Shown: positions 31,728 to 41,199, counted from the stretch's first letter. The stretch is DNA of 64,000 nt from Streptomyces luteolifulvus (GCF_008806595.1 NZ_VZRB01000011.1:39063-103062); one strand, 5' to 3'. Program-made: numbers and translations. The notes: generated by a model from the letters alone, not told the origin.

Positions 31728-33158
31728 GTGATCGCCCTCTCCCTCGCCGAGATCGCAGAAGTCGTCGGCGGGCAGACGCACGACATACCGGATCCGTCCG
31801 TCCAGGTCACCGGACCGGTCGTCCGGGACTCCCGTGAGGTGGAGCCGGGCAGCCTCTTCGTCGCCTTCGCCGGTGAGCGCGTGGACGGCCACGACTTCGC
31901 CCACGCCGTGGTGAAAACCGGCGCGGTCGCCGTCCTGGCGTCCCGCCCCGTCGGGGTCCCCGCGATCGTCGTCGCGGACGTCCAGACGGCGCTCGGCGCG
32001 CTCGCCCGCCATGTCGTGTCACGGCTCGGCGCGACCCTCGTCGCCCTCACCGGCTCCGCCGGCAAGACCAGCACCAAGGACCTGATCGCGCAGGTGCTCC
32101 AGCGCAAGGCGCCCACGGTGTGGACTCCCGGCTCCCTCAACAACGAGATCGGACTGCCGCTCACCGCGCTCGCCGCCACCGACGAGACGAGGTTCCTCGT
32201 CCTGGAGATGGGCGCCCGCGGACTCGGCCACATCCGCTACCTCACCGGCCTGACCCCGCCGAAGGTCGGCCTCGTCCTCAACGTCGGCACCGCCCACATC
32301 GGCGAGTTCGGCGGCCGCGAGCAGATCGCACAGGCGAAGGGCGAACTCGTCGAGAGCCTGCCTCCCGCCGCGGACGGCGGCACCGCGATCCTCAACGCGG
32401 ACGATCCCCTCGTACGGGCCATGGCCTCCCGTACGAAGGCGAAGGTGATCCTTTTCGGAGAGTCCGGCGAAGCGGACGTACGCGCCGAGAACGTACGACT
32501 CACGGACAGCGGACAGCCCGCGTTCCGGCTTCACACACCCTCCGGTGCAAGCGAAGTGACCATGCGCCTGTACGGTGAGCACCACGTGTCGAACGCGCTC
32601 GCCGCGGCCGCCGTCGCCCACGAGCTGGGCATGTCCGCGGAAGAGATCGCCACCGCGCTCTCCGAGGCGGGCTCCCTCTCCCGCTGGCGGATGGAGGTCA
32701 CCGAGCGCCCGGACGGCGTGACGGTCGTCAACGACGCCTACAACGCGAACCCCGAGTCCATGCGAGCCGCCTTGCGCGCGCTCGCGGCCATGGGCGAAGC
32801 CTCACGGGCTAAAGGGGGTCGGACGTGGGCGGTGCTCGGCAAGATGGCCGAGCTCGGGGACGAGGCGCTCGCCGAGCACGACGCGGTCGGACGGCTCGCC
32901 GTCCGGCTCAACGTCAGCAAGCTCGTCGCGGTCGGGGGCAGGGAAGCGTCCTGGTTGCAACTGGGCGCATATAACGAGGGTTCGTGGGGTGAGGAGTCGG
33001 TGCACGTGTCCGACGCACAGGCGGCGGTCGACCTGTTGCGCAGCGAGCTGCGCCCGGGAGACGTCGTACTCGTGAAGGCGTCCCGGTCGGTCGGCCTCGA
33101 GAGCGTGGCGCAGGCGCTCATCGGGACCGGTGCCGAGGGTGAGGTTGCCGCCCGATGA
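31728..33158 (+). CDS. murF: UDP-MurNAc-tripeptide--D-Ala-D-Ala ligase
   Basis: This 476-residue Mur ligase adds D-Ala-D-Ala to the tripeptide. It has the ATP-binding motif ALTGSAGKTSTKDLIAQ, a conserved LEMGARGLGHI stretch and NDAYNANPESMRAAL near the C-terminal domain, all MurF-typical. GTG 31728 lies 4 bases after the murE stop behind AGGGA. Its stop overlaps the mraY start by 4 bases. Confidence 0.95.
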   Translation: MIALSLAEIAEVVGGQTHDIPDPSVQVTGPVVRDSREVEPGSLFVAFAGERVDGHDFAHAVVKTGAVAVLASRPVGVPAIVVADVQTALGALARHVVSRLGATLVALTGSAGKTSTKDLIAQVLQRKAPTVWTPGSLNNEIGLPLTALAATDETRFLVLEMGARGLGHIRYLTGLTPPKVGLVLNVGTAHIGEFGGREQIAQAKGELVESLPPAADGGTAILNADDPLVRAMASRTKAKVILFGESGEADVRAENVRLTDSGQPAFRLHTPSGASEVTMRLYGEHHVSNALAAAAVAHELGMSAEEIATALSEAGSLSRWRMEVTERPDGVTVVNDAYNANPESMRAALRALAAMGEASRAKGGRTWAVLGKMAELGDEALAEHDAVGRLAVRLNVSKLVAVGGREASWLQLGAYNEGSWGEESVHVSDAQAAVDLLRSELRPGDVVLVKASRSVGLESVAQALIGTGAEGEVAAR

Positions 33159-34228
33159 TGAAGCAGATCCTGTTCGCAGGAGTCATTGGTCTCTTTCTCA
33201 CCCTGATCGGCACCCCGCTGCTGATCAAGCTCCTGGCCCGCAAGGGGTACGGCCAGTACATCCGTGACGACGGCCCCCGCGAGCACGCCAGCAAGCGCGG
33301 TACGCCGACGATGGGCGGTATCGCCTTCATCTTCGCCACGGTCGCCGCGTACTTCCTGTCCAAGGTGATCACGGGCAAGCCGCCGACCTACTCCGGTGTG
33401 CTGGTCCTCGGCCTGATGGTCGGCATGGGCCTGGTCGGCTTCCTCGACGACTACATCAAGATCGTCAAGCGGCGCTCGCTGGGTCTGCGGGCCAAGGCGA
33501 AGATGGCCGGGCAGCTGCTCGGCGGCATCGCCTTCGCCGTGCTCTCGCTCCAGTTCGCGGACGCCCGCGGCAACACCCCGGCCTCCACCAAGCTGTCGTT
33601 CATCACGGACTTCGGCTGGACGATCGGCCCCGTGCTGTTCGTCGTCTGGGCGCTGTTCATGATCCTCGCGATGTCCAACGGCGTGAACCTGACGGACGGT
33701 CTGGACGGCCTCGCCACCGGCGCCTCCGTGCTGGTCTTCGGCGCCTACACCTTCATTGGCGTCTGGCAGTACCAGGAGTCCTGCGCCAACGGCGAGACCC
33801 TGACCAACCCCGGCGCCTGCTACGAGGTGCGCGACCCGCTCGACCTCGCGGTCGTCTCCGCCGCGCTGATGGGGGCCTGCCTCGGCTTCCTGTGGTGGAA
33901 CACCTCACCCGCCAAGATCTTCATGGGCGACACCGGTTCGCTGGCGCTCGGCGGTGTGCTTGCGGGTCTCGCGATCTGCTCCCGCACCGAGCTGCTGCTC
34001 GCGCTCCTCGGCGGTCTGTTCGTCCTCATCACCATGTCGGTGGTCATCCAGGTCGGCTCCTTCCGGCTCACCGGCAAGCGCGTCTTCCGGATGGCGCCAC
34101 TCCAGCACCACTTCGAACTCAAGGGCTGGTCGGAAGTGCTCGTGGTGGTCCGTTTCTGGATCATCCAGGGCATCTGTGTCATCGTCGGCCTGGGGCTCTT
34201 CTACGCGGGATGGGCAGCAGAAAAGTGA
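33155..34228 (+). CDS. mraY: Phospho-MurNAc-pentapeptide transferase
   Basis: This 357-residue integral membrane enzyme with about ten helices makes lipid I on undecaprenyl phosphate. Characteristic stretches are KRGTPTMGG, FLDDYIKIVKRRSLGL, NLTDGLDGLA and AKIFMGDTGSLALGG, carrying the catalytic Asp residues. The ATG overlaps the murF stop (ATGA), and the stop overlaps the murD start region. Confidence 0.97.
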   Translation: MMKQILFAGVIGLFLTLIGTPLLIKLLARKGYGQYIRDDGPREHASKRGTPTMGGIAFIFATVAAYFLSKVITGKPPTYSGVLVLGLMVGMGLVGFLDDYIKIVKRRSLGLRAKAKMAGQLLGGIAFAVLSLQFADARGNTPASTKLSFITDFGWTIGPVLFVVWALFMILAMSNGVNLTDGLDGLATGASVLVFGAYTFIGVWQYQESCANGETLTNPGACYEVRDPLDLAVVSAALMGACLGFLWWNTSPAKIFMGDTGSLALGGVLAGLAICSRTELLLALLGGLFVLITMSVVIQVGSFRLTGKRVFRMAPLQHHFELKGWSEVLVVVRFWIIQGICVIVGLGLFYAGWAAEK

Positions 34229-35643
34229 CCGACCGGCAGGGCAGCGACTGGACGGGCAGGCACGTCACCGTCGCCGGGCTCGGCGTCTCCGGCATCCCGG
34301 CGGCCAAGGTGCTGCACGGCCTCGGAGCCGTCGTCACGGTCGTCAACGACGGCGACGACGAGCGGGCCCGCGCCCAAGCGGCCGACCTGGAGGCGCTCGG
34401 CATCACCGTGCGCCTCGGCGACGGCGCGACCCTGCCGGAGGGCACCGAGCTCATCGTCACCGCACCCGGCTGGAAGCCGGACAAGCCGCTGTTCACGGCC
34501 GCCGAGCAGGCCGGTGTTCCCATCTGGGGCGACGTGGAGCTCGCCTGGCGGCTGCGCGGCCCCGACGCCGCTCCCTGGCTGGCCGTCACCGGCACCAACG
34601 GCAAGACCACCACCGTCCAGATGCTCGCCTCCATCCTCGAGGCGGCGGGCCTGCGCACGGCCGCGGTCGGCAACATCGGCGTCTCGCTGCTGGACGCGGT
34701 GCTGGGGGAGGAGAAATACGACGTCCTCGCCGTGGAGCTGTCCAGCTACCAGCTCCACTGGGCGCCCTCCCTGCGCGCCCACTCGGCCGCCGTGCTGAAC
34801 CTGGCGCCCGACCACCTCGACTGGCACGGCTCCATGGAGGCGTACGCCGCCGACAAGGGCCGCATCTACGAGGGCAATCGCATCGCCTGCGTCTACAACG
34901 CCGCCGACAGGGCCACCGAGGACCTGGTGCGCGAGGCCGACGTCGAGGAGGGCTGCCGTGCCATCGGCTTCACCCTCGGCACACCGGGGCCCTCCCAACT
35001 CGGTGTCGTGGACGGCATCCTGGTCGACCGCGCCTTCGTCGAGAACCGGCAGCAGAACGCCCAGGAGCTCGCCGAGGTCTGCGACGTGAACCCGCCGGCC
35101 CCGCACAACATCGCCAACGCCCTTGCGGCGGCGGCCCTCGCCCGCGCCTTCGGGGTGCCCGCCAAGGCCGTACGGGACGGCCTGCGGGCCTTCACCCCGG
35201 ACGCCCACCGCATCGCGCACGTCGCCGACTTGGACGGCGTCGCCTACGTCGACGACTCCAAGGCCACCAACACCCACGCGGCTCAGGCCTCGTTGGCGGC
35301 GTACGACTCGATCGTCTGGATCGCCGGCGGACTCGCCAAGGGCGCGACCTTCGACGAGCTGGTCGCCGAGTCGGCGAAGCGGCTGCGCGGGGCCGTGCTC
35401 ATCGGCGCGGACCGTGCCCTGATCCGTGAAGCCCTGGCGCGACACGCCCCGGAAGTACCCGTCGTCGACCTCGACCGGACCGACACTGGGGCGATGCTCG
35501 CGGCTGTCCAGGAGGCCCGGCGGCTGGCGCGGCCCGGCGACACGGTGCTCCTCGCCCCCGCCTGTGCCTCGATGGACATGTTCGCCAACTACAACAAGCG
35601 CGGTGACGCGTTCGCTCAGGCGGTTCGCGAACTCGGAACCTGA
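34210..35643 (+). CDS. murD: UDP-MurNAc-Ala--D-Glu ligase
   Basis: This 477-residue Mur ligase adds D-Glu to UDP-MurNAc-Ala. It begins with a Rossmann-like VTVAGLGVSGIPAAKVL; the ATP loop is VTGTNGKTTTVQML and ELSSYQL follows. A C-terminal DDSKATNTHAA stretch is MurD-typical. ATG 34210 overlaps mraY by 19 bases. A GTG at 34225 overlapping the mraY stop by 4 bases is equally possible and would remove five residues. Confidence 0.93.
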   Translation: MGSRKVTDRQGSDWTGRHVTVAGLGVSGIPAAKVLHGLGAVVTVVNDGDDERARAQAADLEALGITVRLGDGATLPEGTELIVTAPGWKPDKPLFTAAEQAGVPIWGDVELAWRLRGPDAAPWLAVTGTNGKTTTVQMLASILEAAGLRTAAVGNIGVSLLDAVLGEEKYDVLAVELSSYQLHWAPSLRAHSAAVLNLAPDHLDWHGSMEAYAADKGRIYEGNRIACVYNAADRATEDLVREADVEEGCRAIGFTLGTPGPSQLGVVDGILVDRAFVENRQQNAQELAEVCDVNPPAPHNIANALAAAALARAFGVPAKAVRDGLRAFTPDAHRIAHVADLDGVAYVDDSKATNTHAAQASLAAYDSIVWIAGGLAKGATFDELVAESAKRLRGAVLIGADRALIREALARHAPEVPVVDLDRTDTGAMLAAVQEARRLARPGDTVLLAPACASMDMFANYNKRGDAFAQAVRELGT

Positions 35644-35681
35644 CCCGGCCGCCTGCCGGGCGGACCCCTAGGGAGGGACGC

Positions 35682-35729
35682 GTGGGACCGTCGAGGCAGA
35701 CGTTCAGCGGGGGCAGCGATGCCCGGTAG
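35682..35729 (+). CDS. Possible 15-codon leader peptide overlapping the ftsW start
   Basis: GTG 35682 follows a strong GGGAGGG site (35671-35677) and opens a 15-codon frame, MGPSRQTFSGGSDAR. It ends at TAG 35727-35729, eight bases past the ftsW ATG at 35719 in another frame. Ribosomes on it would terminate over the ftsW start, allowing coupling by reinitiation. The ftsW ATG has its own weaker GGGGGC site. Whether it is translated is unknown. Confidence 0.35.
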   Translation: MGPSRQTFSGGSDAR

Positions 35730-37074
35730 CCGTACCGGGCGTCCGCCCGTGCAGCGGGCCGTCCGGCGCCCCGCCGCCCCCCGGCCGTCGCGCGACAACC
35801 CCGTACTGCGTCCGTACATCCGCCTGCGCAAGGCCTGGGACCGGCCGCTGACCGCGTACTACCTGATCCTCGGCGGCAGCCTGCTGATCACCGTGCTCGG
35901 TCTGGTGATGGTCTACTCGGCCTCCCAGATCACGGCGCTGCAGATGTCCCTGCCGGGCTCGTACTTCTTCCGCAAGCAGCTCCTGGCCGCCGCCATCGGC
36001 ACCGGCCTGCTGCTGATCGCCTCCCGGATGCCGGTGAAGCTGCACCGGGCGCTGGCCTACCCGATCCTGGCCGGCGCAGTCTTCCTGATGGTCCTGGTGC
36101 AGGTGCCGGGGATAGGGATGGCGGTCAACGGCAACCAGAACTGGATCTCGCTCGGCGGCTCCTTCCAGATCCAGCCCAGCGAGTTCGGCAAGCTCGCGCT
36201 GGTGCTCTGGGGCGCCGACCTGCTCGCCCGCAAGCAGGACAAGAAGCTGCTCACCCAGTGGAAGCACATGCTGGTGCCGCTCGTGCCCGCCGCCTTCATG
36301 CTGCTCGGGCTGATCATGCTCGGTGGCGACATGGGGACGGCGATCATCCTCACGGCGATCCTGTTCGGCCTGCTGTGGCTGGCGGGCGCGCCCACCCGGC
36401 TGTTCGTCGGCGTGCTGTCCGTGGCCGCGGTCATCGGTGTGATCCTGATCAAGACCAGCCCGAACCGCATGGCCCGGCTCGCCTGCATCGGCGCCACCGA
36501 GCCCCGCTCGGGAGCGGCCGACTGCTGGCAGGCCGTGCACGGCATCTACGCCCTGGCCTCCGGCGGAATTTTCGGTTCCGGGCTGGGTGCGAGTGTGGAG
36601 AAATGGGGCCAACTACCCGAAGCCCACACCGACTTCATCTTCGCCGTCACCGGTGAGGAACTGGGCCTCGCGGGGACGCTGTCGGTCCTCGCCCTCTTCG
36701 CGGCTCTAGGCTATGCGGGTATCCGCGTGGCCGGACGCACGGAGGACCCCTTCGTGAGGTATGCCGCGGGAGGCGTGACCACCTGGATCACCGCTCAGGC
36801 AGTGATCAACATCGGTGCGGTGCTCGGTCTGCTGCCGATCGCCGGCGTCCCCCTCCCGCTGTTCTCCTACGGAGGATCCGCCCTGCTGCCGACCATGTTC
36901 GCCATCGGGCTGCTGATCGCCTTCGCACGCGACGAGCCCGCTGCGCGGGCGGCGCTTTCGATGCGGCAACCCCGCTTTGGTAGAAAGCGGGCGGGAGGCC
37001 CTGTGCGGGGGCCTCGGAGATGGAACACGATGCGACGGCGTGCCTCGGTGGCGCGCTCGTCCGGAGAGCGGTGA
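35719..37074 (+). CDS. ftsW: Septal peptidoglycan glycosyltransferase FtsW
   Basis: This 451-residue SEDS-family membrane protein has about ten helices. It has KQLLAAAIGTGLLL, the NGNQNWISLGG-FQIQPSEFGKLA segment and AHTDFIFAVTGEELG. A final PLPLFSYGGSALL segment is diagnostic for FtsW/RodA. It polymerises lipid II at the septum with FtsI. The N terminus of about 45 residues is Arg/Pro-rich and the C terminus is very basic (RKRAGGPVRGPRR). ATG 35719 is chosen; a short frame with a better ribosome site overlaps it. Confidence 0.95.
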   Translation: MPGSRTGRPPVQRAVRRPAAPRPSRDNPVLRPYIRLRKAWDRPLTAYYLILGGSLLITVLGLVMVYSASQITALQMSLPGSYFFRKQLLAAAIGTGLLLIASRMPVKLHRALAYPILAGAVFLMVLVQVPGIGMAVNGNQNWISLGGSFQIQPSEFGKLALVLWGADLLARKQDKKLLTQWKHMLVPLVPAAFMLLGLIMLGGDMGTAIILTAILFGLLWLAGAPTRLFVGVLSVAAVIGVILIKTSPNRMARLACIGATEPRSGAADCWQAVHGIYALASGGIFGSGLGASVEKWGQLPEAHTDFIFAVTGEELGLAGTLSVLALFAALGYAGIRVAGRTEDPFVRYAAGGVTTWITAQAVINIGAVLGLLPIAGVPLPLFSYGGSALLPTMFAIGLLIAFARDEPAARAALSMRQPRFGRKRAGGPVRGPRRWNTMRRRASVARSSGER

Positions 37075-37080
37075 ATTTCG

Positions 37081-38178
37081 GTGCATGTCGTACTCGCCGG
37101 TGGGGGGACCGCCGGCCACATCGAGCCCGCGCTCGCCCTCGCGGACGCCCTGCGCAGGCAGGACCCGACCGTGGGAATCACGGCCCTGGGCACGGAGCGC
37201 GGCCTGGAGACACGTCTCGTACCCGAGCGCGGCTACGAACTCGCGCTGATCCCCGCCGTACCGCTGCCGCGCAAGCCCACACCCGAGCTGATCACCGTGC
37301 CGGGCCGGCTGCGCGGCACGATCAAGGCGGCCGAGCAGATCCTGGAGCGCACCAAGGCGGACGCGGTCGTCGGCTTCGGCGGCTATGTCGCCCTGCCCGG
37401 CTATCTGGCCGCCAAGCGCCTCGGCGTGCCGATCGTCATCCACGAGGCCAACGCCCGCCCCGGCCTCGCCAACAAGATCGGCTCGCGGTACGCGGCCCGG
37501 GTCGCCGTCTCCACCCCGGACAGCAAGCTGCGCGACGCCCGCTACATCGGCATCCCGCTGCGCCGCTCCATCGCGACCCTCGACCGGGCCGCCGTACGGT
37601 GGGAGGCCCGCGCCGCCTTCGGGCTCGACCCGAACCTGCCGACGCTGCTGGTCTCCGGCGGTTCGCAGGGTGCCCGCAGGCTCAACGAGGTGGTGCAGCG
37701 GGTCGCTCCCTGGCTCCAGCAGGCCGGGATCCAGATCCTGCACGCCGTCGGCCCGAAGAACGAACTGCCGCAGGTGCATCAGATGCCGGGGATGCCCCCG
37801 TACATCCCGGTACCGTACGTGGACCGGATGGATCTCGCGTACGCCGCGGCGGACATGATGCTCTGCCGCGCCGGCGCGATGACCGTCGCCGAACTCTCCG
37901 CCGTCGGGCTCCCGGCCGCCTATGTCCCGCTGCCCATCGGCAACGGCGAACAGCGGCTGAACGCCCAGCCGGTGGTCAAGGCGGGCGGCGGCCTCCTCGT
38001 CGACGACGCGGAGCTCACGCCCGAGTGGGTGCAGCACAACGTCCTGCCCGTGCTCGCCGACCCGCACCGGCTGTACGAGATGTCCCGCGCCGCCGCCGAG
38101 TTCGGCCGCCGGGACGCCGACGACCTGCTCGTCGGCATGGTGTACGAGGCGATCGCCGCCGGTCGTGCACACCGCTAG
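37081..38178 (+). CDS. murG: Lipid II-forming GlcNAc transferase MurG
   Basis: This 365-residue GT28 glycosyltransferase transfers GlcNAc to lipid I. The N-terminal glycine loop VVLAGGGTAGHIEPALALAD contacts lipid I; GFGGYVALPG, HEANARPGLAN and VSGGSQGARRLNE follow. DMMLCRAGAMTVAEL forms the UDP-GlcNAc site. GTG 37081 begins 6 bases after the ftsW stop. In other bacteria murC usually comes next; here ftsQ does. Confidence 0.96.
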   Translation: MHVVLAGGGTAGHIEPALALADALRRQDPTVGITALGTERGLETRLVPERGYELALIPAVPLPRKPTPELITVPGRLRGTIKAAEQILERTKADAVVGFGGYVALPGYLAAKRLGVPIVIHEANARPGLANKIGSRYAARVAVSTPDSKLRDARYIGIPLRRSIATLDRAAVRWEARAAFGLDPNLPTLLVSGGSQGARRLNEVVQRVAPWLQQAGIQILHAVGPKNELPQVHQMPGMPPYIPVPYVDRMDLAYAAADMMLCRAGAMTVAELSAVGLPAAYVPLPIGNGEQRLNAQPVVKAGGGLLVDDAELTPEWVQHNVLPVLADPHRLYEMSRAAAEFGRRDADDLLVGMVYEAIAAGRAHR

Positions 38179-38203
38179 GACCATATGACGGGAGGCAGGC
38201 AGC

Positions 38204-38998
38204 GTGGCCGGATCGACGACCGCCGAGCGCGGTGAACGCCAGCAGGAGTCGTCCGGCCCGCCGCCCGCCGGGCGGTTCAGGCCGCCACGCCTTCGTACGA
38301 TCGTCGTCCTGGCCGTGGCCCTGGTGGTCGCGGGAGCCGGAACCGTCTGGCTGTTGTACGGCTCGCACTGGCTGCGGGTGGGACAGGTGTCCGTGTCCGG
38401 GACCCGGGTCCTGACGCCCGAGCAGGTGCGGGAGGCCGCCGAGGTACCGGTCGGGGCACCGCTGATTTCCGTGGACACCGACGCGATTGCGTCACGTCTG
38501 CGCCAGAAATTGCCCCGAATTGATGTGGTTGACGTCGAGCGTTCCTGGCCCCGTGGAATCGACCTGAAAGTGACCGAGCGTACTCCGGTTCTGCTTGTGC
38601 AAAAGGGCGGAAAGTTTGTCGAAGTGGACGATGAAGGTGTCCGTTTCGCCGTGGTTTCACAGGCTCCGAAAGGGGTGCCCGCACTGGAATTGTCACTGTC
38701 CCGGGCGGACTCGCGCGCTGCGAGCCTGCGCCGCTTCGGCGAGGACCGGCTGGTGCGGGAGGCGGTCACGGTCGCCGGTGACATTCCGGCCGCCGTCGCC
38801 CGCGTCACCCGGACCGTCAAGGTGCGCTCGTACGACGACATCTCGCTGGAGTTGAGCGGTGGCCGGACCGTCGTCTGGGGAAGCAGCGAGGCCGGCGCCG
38901 CGAAGGCCCGTGCACTCACCGCACTCATGAAAGCGGCCCCGGGAGCGCGGCACTTCGACGTCAGCGTTCCCACCGCCCCCGCGTCATCAACGAGTTGA
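38204..38998 (+). CDS. ftsQ: Cell division protein FtsQ/DivIB
   Basis: This 264-residue bitopic division protein has a Pro-rich cytoplasmic N terminus and a membrane helix near 30-50 (TIVVLAVALVVAGAGTVWLL). A POTRA domain (VGQVSVSGTRVLTPEQVREAA) follows, then the FtsQ beta domain. It joins FtsL and DivIC in the divisome. GTG 38204 has GGAGG upstream. The bases around 38460-38700 are less GC-rich than the surroundings, the only such patch in the cluster. Confidence 0.94.
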   Translation: MAGSTTAERGERQQESSGPPPAGRFRPPRLRTIVVLAVALVVAGAGTVWLLYGSHWLRVGQVSVSGTRVLTPEQVREAAEVPVGAPLISVDTDAIASRLRQKLPRIDVVDVERSWPRGIDLKVTERTPVLLVQKGGKFVEVDDEGVRFAVVSQAPKGVPALELSLSRADSRAASLRRFGEDRLVREAVTVAGDIPAAVARVTRTVKVRSYDDISLELSGGRTVVWGSSEAGAAKARALTALMKAAPGARHFDVSVPTAPASSTS

Positions 38999-39154
38999 CG
39001 CACATCAGCGCAGGTCAACACCCTGGTTGGGCGCTGCTACGGCTGATCACATAGGGTGAAAAGAAAAACGGGAGGTTCGGCGTGTTCGTTGAACGTGCGC
39101 CACTTGTCGACTTAGTGTCCTGTTCAGAAGATTCCAGGGAACAGACACACTGGT

Positions 39155-39179
39155 AACCCTAAACTTCAACGTTAGGGTT
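39155..39179. repeat. Perfect 8-bp inverted repeat upstream of ftsZ
   Basis: AACCCTAA (39155-39162) and TTAGGGTT (39172-39179) are perfect complements around a 9-base loop, 96 bases before the ftsZ start. AT content is high for the genome. In S. coelicolor ftsZ has several promoters in this interval, one sporulation-specific. This repeat may be an operator or an early leader hairpin. Confidence 0.6.
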
Positions 39180-39274
39180 CGGGTCGGCGTTCGGACCGTC
39201 CCATTCGGCATCAGTCGCCGGTTCGCACGACCCGCGAGACGGCGACACGTAACTCGAGGCGAGAGGCCTTCGAC

Positions 39275-40465
39275 GTGGCAGCACCGCAGAACTACCTCGC
39301 AGTCATCAAAGTCATCGGTGTCGGCGGCGGTGGTGTCAATGCCATCAACCGGATGATCGAGGTCGGTCTCAAGGGCGTCGAGTTCATCGCCATCAACACC
39401 GACGCTCAGGCGCTGTTGATGAGCGACGCCGACGTCAAGCTCGACGTCGGCCGTGAACTGACCCGCGGACTCGGCGCCGGAGCCAACCCGGCCGTCGGCC
39501 GCAAGGCCGCCGAGGACCACCGCGAGGAGATCGAGGAGGTCCTCAAGGGGGCCGACATGGTCTTCGTGACGGCCGGTGAAGGCGGCGGCACCGGCACCGG
39601 CGGCGCTCCCGTGGTGGCGAACATCGCCCGCTCCCTCGGCGCCCTCACCATCGGCGTGGTCACGCGCCCGTTCACCTTCGAGGGACGGCGCCGTGCCAAC
39701 CAGGCCGAGGACGGCATCGCGGAGCTCCGTGAAGAGGTCGACACCCTGATCGTCATCCCGAACGACCGGCTGCTGTCCATCTCGGACCGCCAGGTCTCGG
39801 TGCTCGACGCCTTCAAGTCGGCCGACCAGGTCCTGCTCTCCGGTGTCCAGGGCATCACCGACCTCATCACCACCCCCGGTCTGATCAACCTGGACTTCGC
39901 CGACGTCAAGTCGGTCATGTCCGAGGCCGGTTCGGCGCTCATGGGCATCGGCTCGGCCCGCGGCGACGACCGTGCGGTGGCCGCGGCCGAGATGGCGATC
40001 TCCTCGCCGCTCCTCGAGGCGTCCATCGACGGCGCCCGGGGCGTGCTGCTGTCCATCTCCGGCGGCTCCGACCTCGGTCTGTTCGAGATCAACGAGGCGG
40101 CCCAGCTGGTCAGCGAGGCCGCGCACCCCGAGGCCAACATCATCTTCGGTGCGGTGATCGACGACGCCCTCGGCGACGAGGTCCGGGTCACCGTGATCGC
40201 GGCCGGCTTCGACGGCGGCCAGCCCCCGGCCCGCCGGGACAATGTCCTCGGCTCGTCCTCGGCCCGCCGCGAGGAGCCCGCTCCGGCACGGCAGACCGAG
40301 AGCCGTCCGAGCTTCGGCTCGCTCGGCAGTGTCACACCGAAGGAGGAGCCGGAGCCCGCGCCCGAGCCGGTGGCCGACATCCCGGTCGCCCCGCCGGTCC
40401 CGCCGTCGCGGAGCTACTCGGACAGCGCGGCCGAGGAGCTGGACGTGCCGGACTTCCTGAAGTGA
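39275..40465 (+). CDS. ftsZ: Cell division GTPase FtsZ
   Basis: This 396-residue tubulin homologue forms the Z-ring. The tubulin signature GEGGGTGTGGAP is near residue 108, the synergy loop is NLDFADVKSVM, and NAINRMIE lies early. The C-terminal linker is rich in Glu, Pro and Ala, and the peptide LDVPDFLK at the very end binds SepF and other partners. The start is GTG 39275 after a 276-base promoter region. It is needed for sporulation septa in Streptomyces. Its stop overlaps the pgeF start. Confidence 0.98.
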   Translation: MAAPQNYLAVIKVIGVGGGGVNAINRMIEVGLKGVEFIAINTDAQALLMSDADVKLDVGRELTRGLGAGANPAVGRKAAEDHREEIEEVLKGADMVFVTAGEGGGTGTGGAPVVANIARSLGALTIGVVTRPFTFEGRRRANQAEDGIAELREEVDTLIVIPNDRLLSISDRQVSVLDAFKSADQVLLSGVQGITDLITTPGLINLDFADVKSVMSEAGSALMGIGSARGDDRAVAAAEMAISSPLLEASIDGARGVLLSISGGSDLGLFEINEAAQLVSEAAHPEANIIFGAVIDDALGDEVRVTVIAAGFDGGQPPARRDNVLGSSSARREEPAPARQTESRPSFGSLGSVTPKEEPEPAPEPVADIPVAPPVPPSRSYSDSAAEELDVPDFLK

Positions 40466-41199
40466 TAGGACACCGCTCACAGACGAGCACCGTGAACGGC
40501 GCGCACTTCGCCTTCACCGACAGGTGGGGCGGGGTGAGCGCCGTTCCGTACGAGGAGCTCAACCTCGGCGGCGCGGTCGGCGACGACACCGGCGCCGTAC
40601 GGACCAACCGTGAACTGGCCGCCAAGTCCCTCGGCCTCGACCCCGCCCGGGTGGTCTGGATGAACCAGGTGCACGGGGCGGACACGGCGGTGATCGACGG
40701 GCCCTGGGGGACCGGGCCGGTGCCGGAGGTCGACGCGATCGTCACCGCCCGCCGCGGACTCGCCCTCGCCGTGCTCACCGCCGACTGCACACCCGTCCTG
40801 CTCGCCGACCCCGTCGCCGGGGTTGCCGCCGCGGTCCATGCCGGGCGGCCCGGCATGGTCGCCGGAGTCGTCCCCGCCGCCGTACGGGCCATGATGGAAG
40901 TGGGTGCCGAGCCGTCCCGGATCGTCGCCCGCACCGGGCCGGCCGTCTGCGGCCGGTGCTACGAGGTGCCGGAGTCCATGCGCGCCGAGGTGGCCGCCGT
41001 CGAACCGGCGGCGTACGCCGAGACGAGCTGGGGCACGCCGGCGGTCGATGTGACCGCCGGAGTGCACGCGCAGCTCGACAGGCTCGGGGTGTGCGACCGG
41101 GAGCAGTCGCCGGTGTGCACGCTCGAGTCGGGCGACCACTTCTCGTACCGCCGCGACCGCACCACGGGCCGGCTCGCGGCCTATGTGTGGCTGGACTGA
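40462..41199 (+). CDS. pgeF: Peptidoglycan editing factor PgeF
   Basis: This 245-residue protein is of the YfiH/YlmD multicopper-like family, now known as purine nucleosides or peptidoglycan-editing enzymes. Metal-site parts are NQVHGADTAVID, LTADCTPVLLADP and GPAVCGRCYEVP. The usual HAGWRG reads HAGRPG here, with Trp and Arg replaced. GTG 40462 overlaps the ftsZ stop, so the two are coupled. The family is often next to ftsZ in actinobacteria. Confidence 0.9.
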   Translation: MIGHRSQTSTVNGAHFAFTDRWGGVSAVPYEELNLGGAVGDDTGAVRTNRELAAKSLGLDPARVVWMNQVHGADTAVIDGPWGTGPVPEVDAIVTARRGLALAVLTADCTPVLLADPVAGVAAAVHAGRPGMVAGVVPAAVRAMMEVGAEPSRIVARTGPAVCGRCYEVPESMRAEVAAVEPAAYAETSWGTPAVDVTAGVHAQLDRLGVCDREQSPVCTLESGDHFSYRRDRTTGRLAAYVWLD

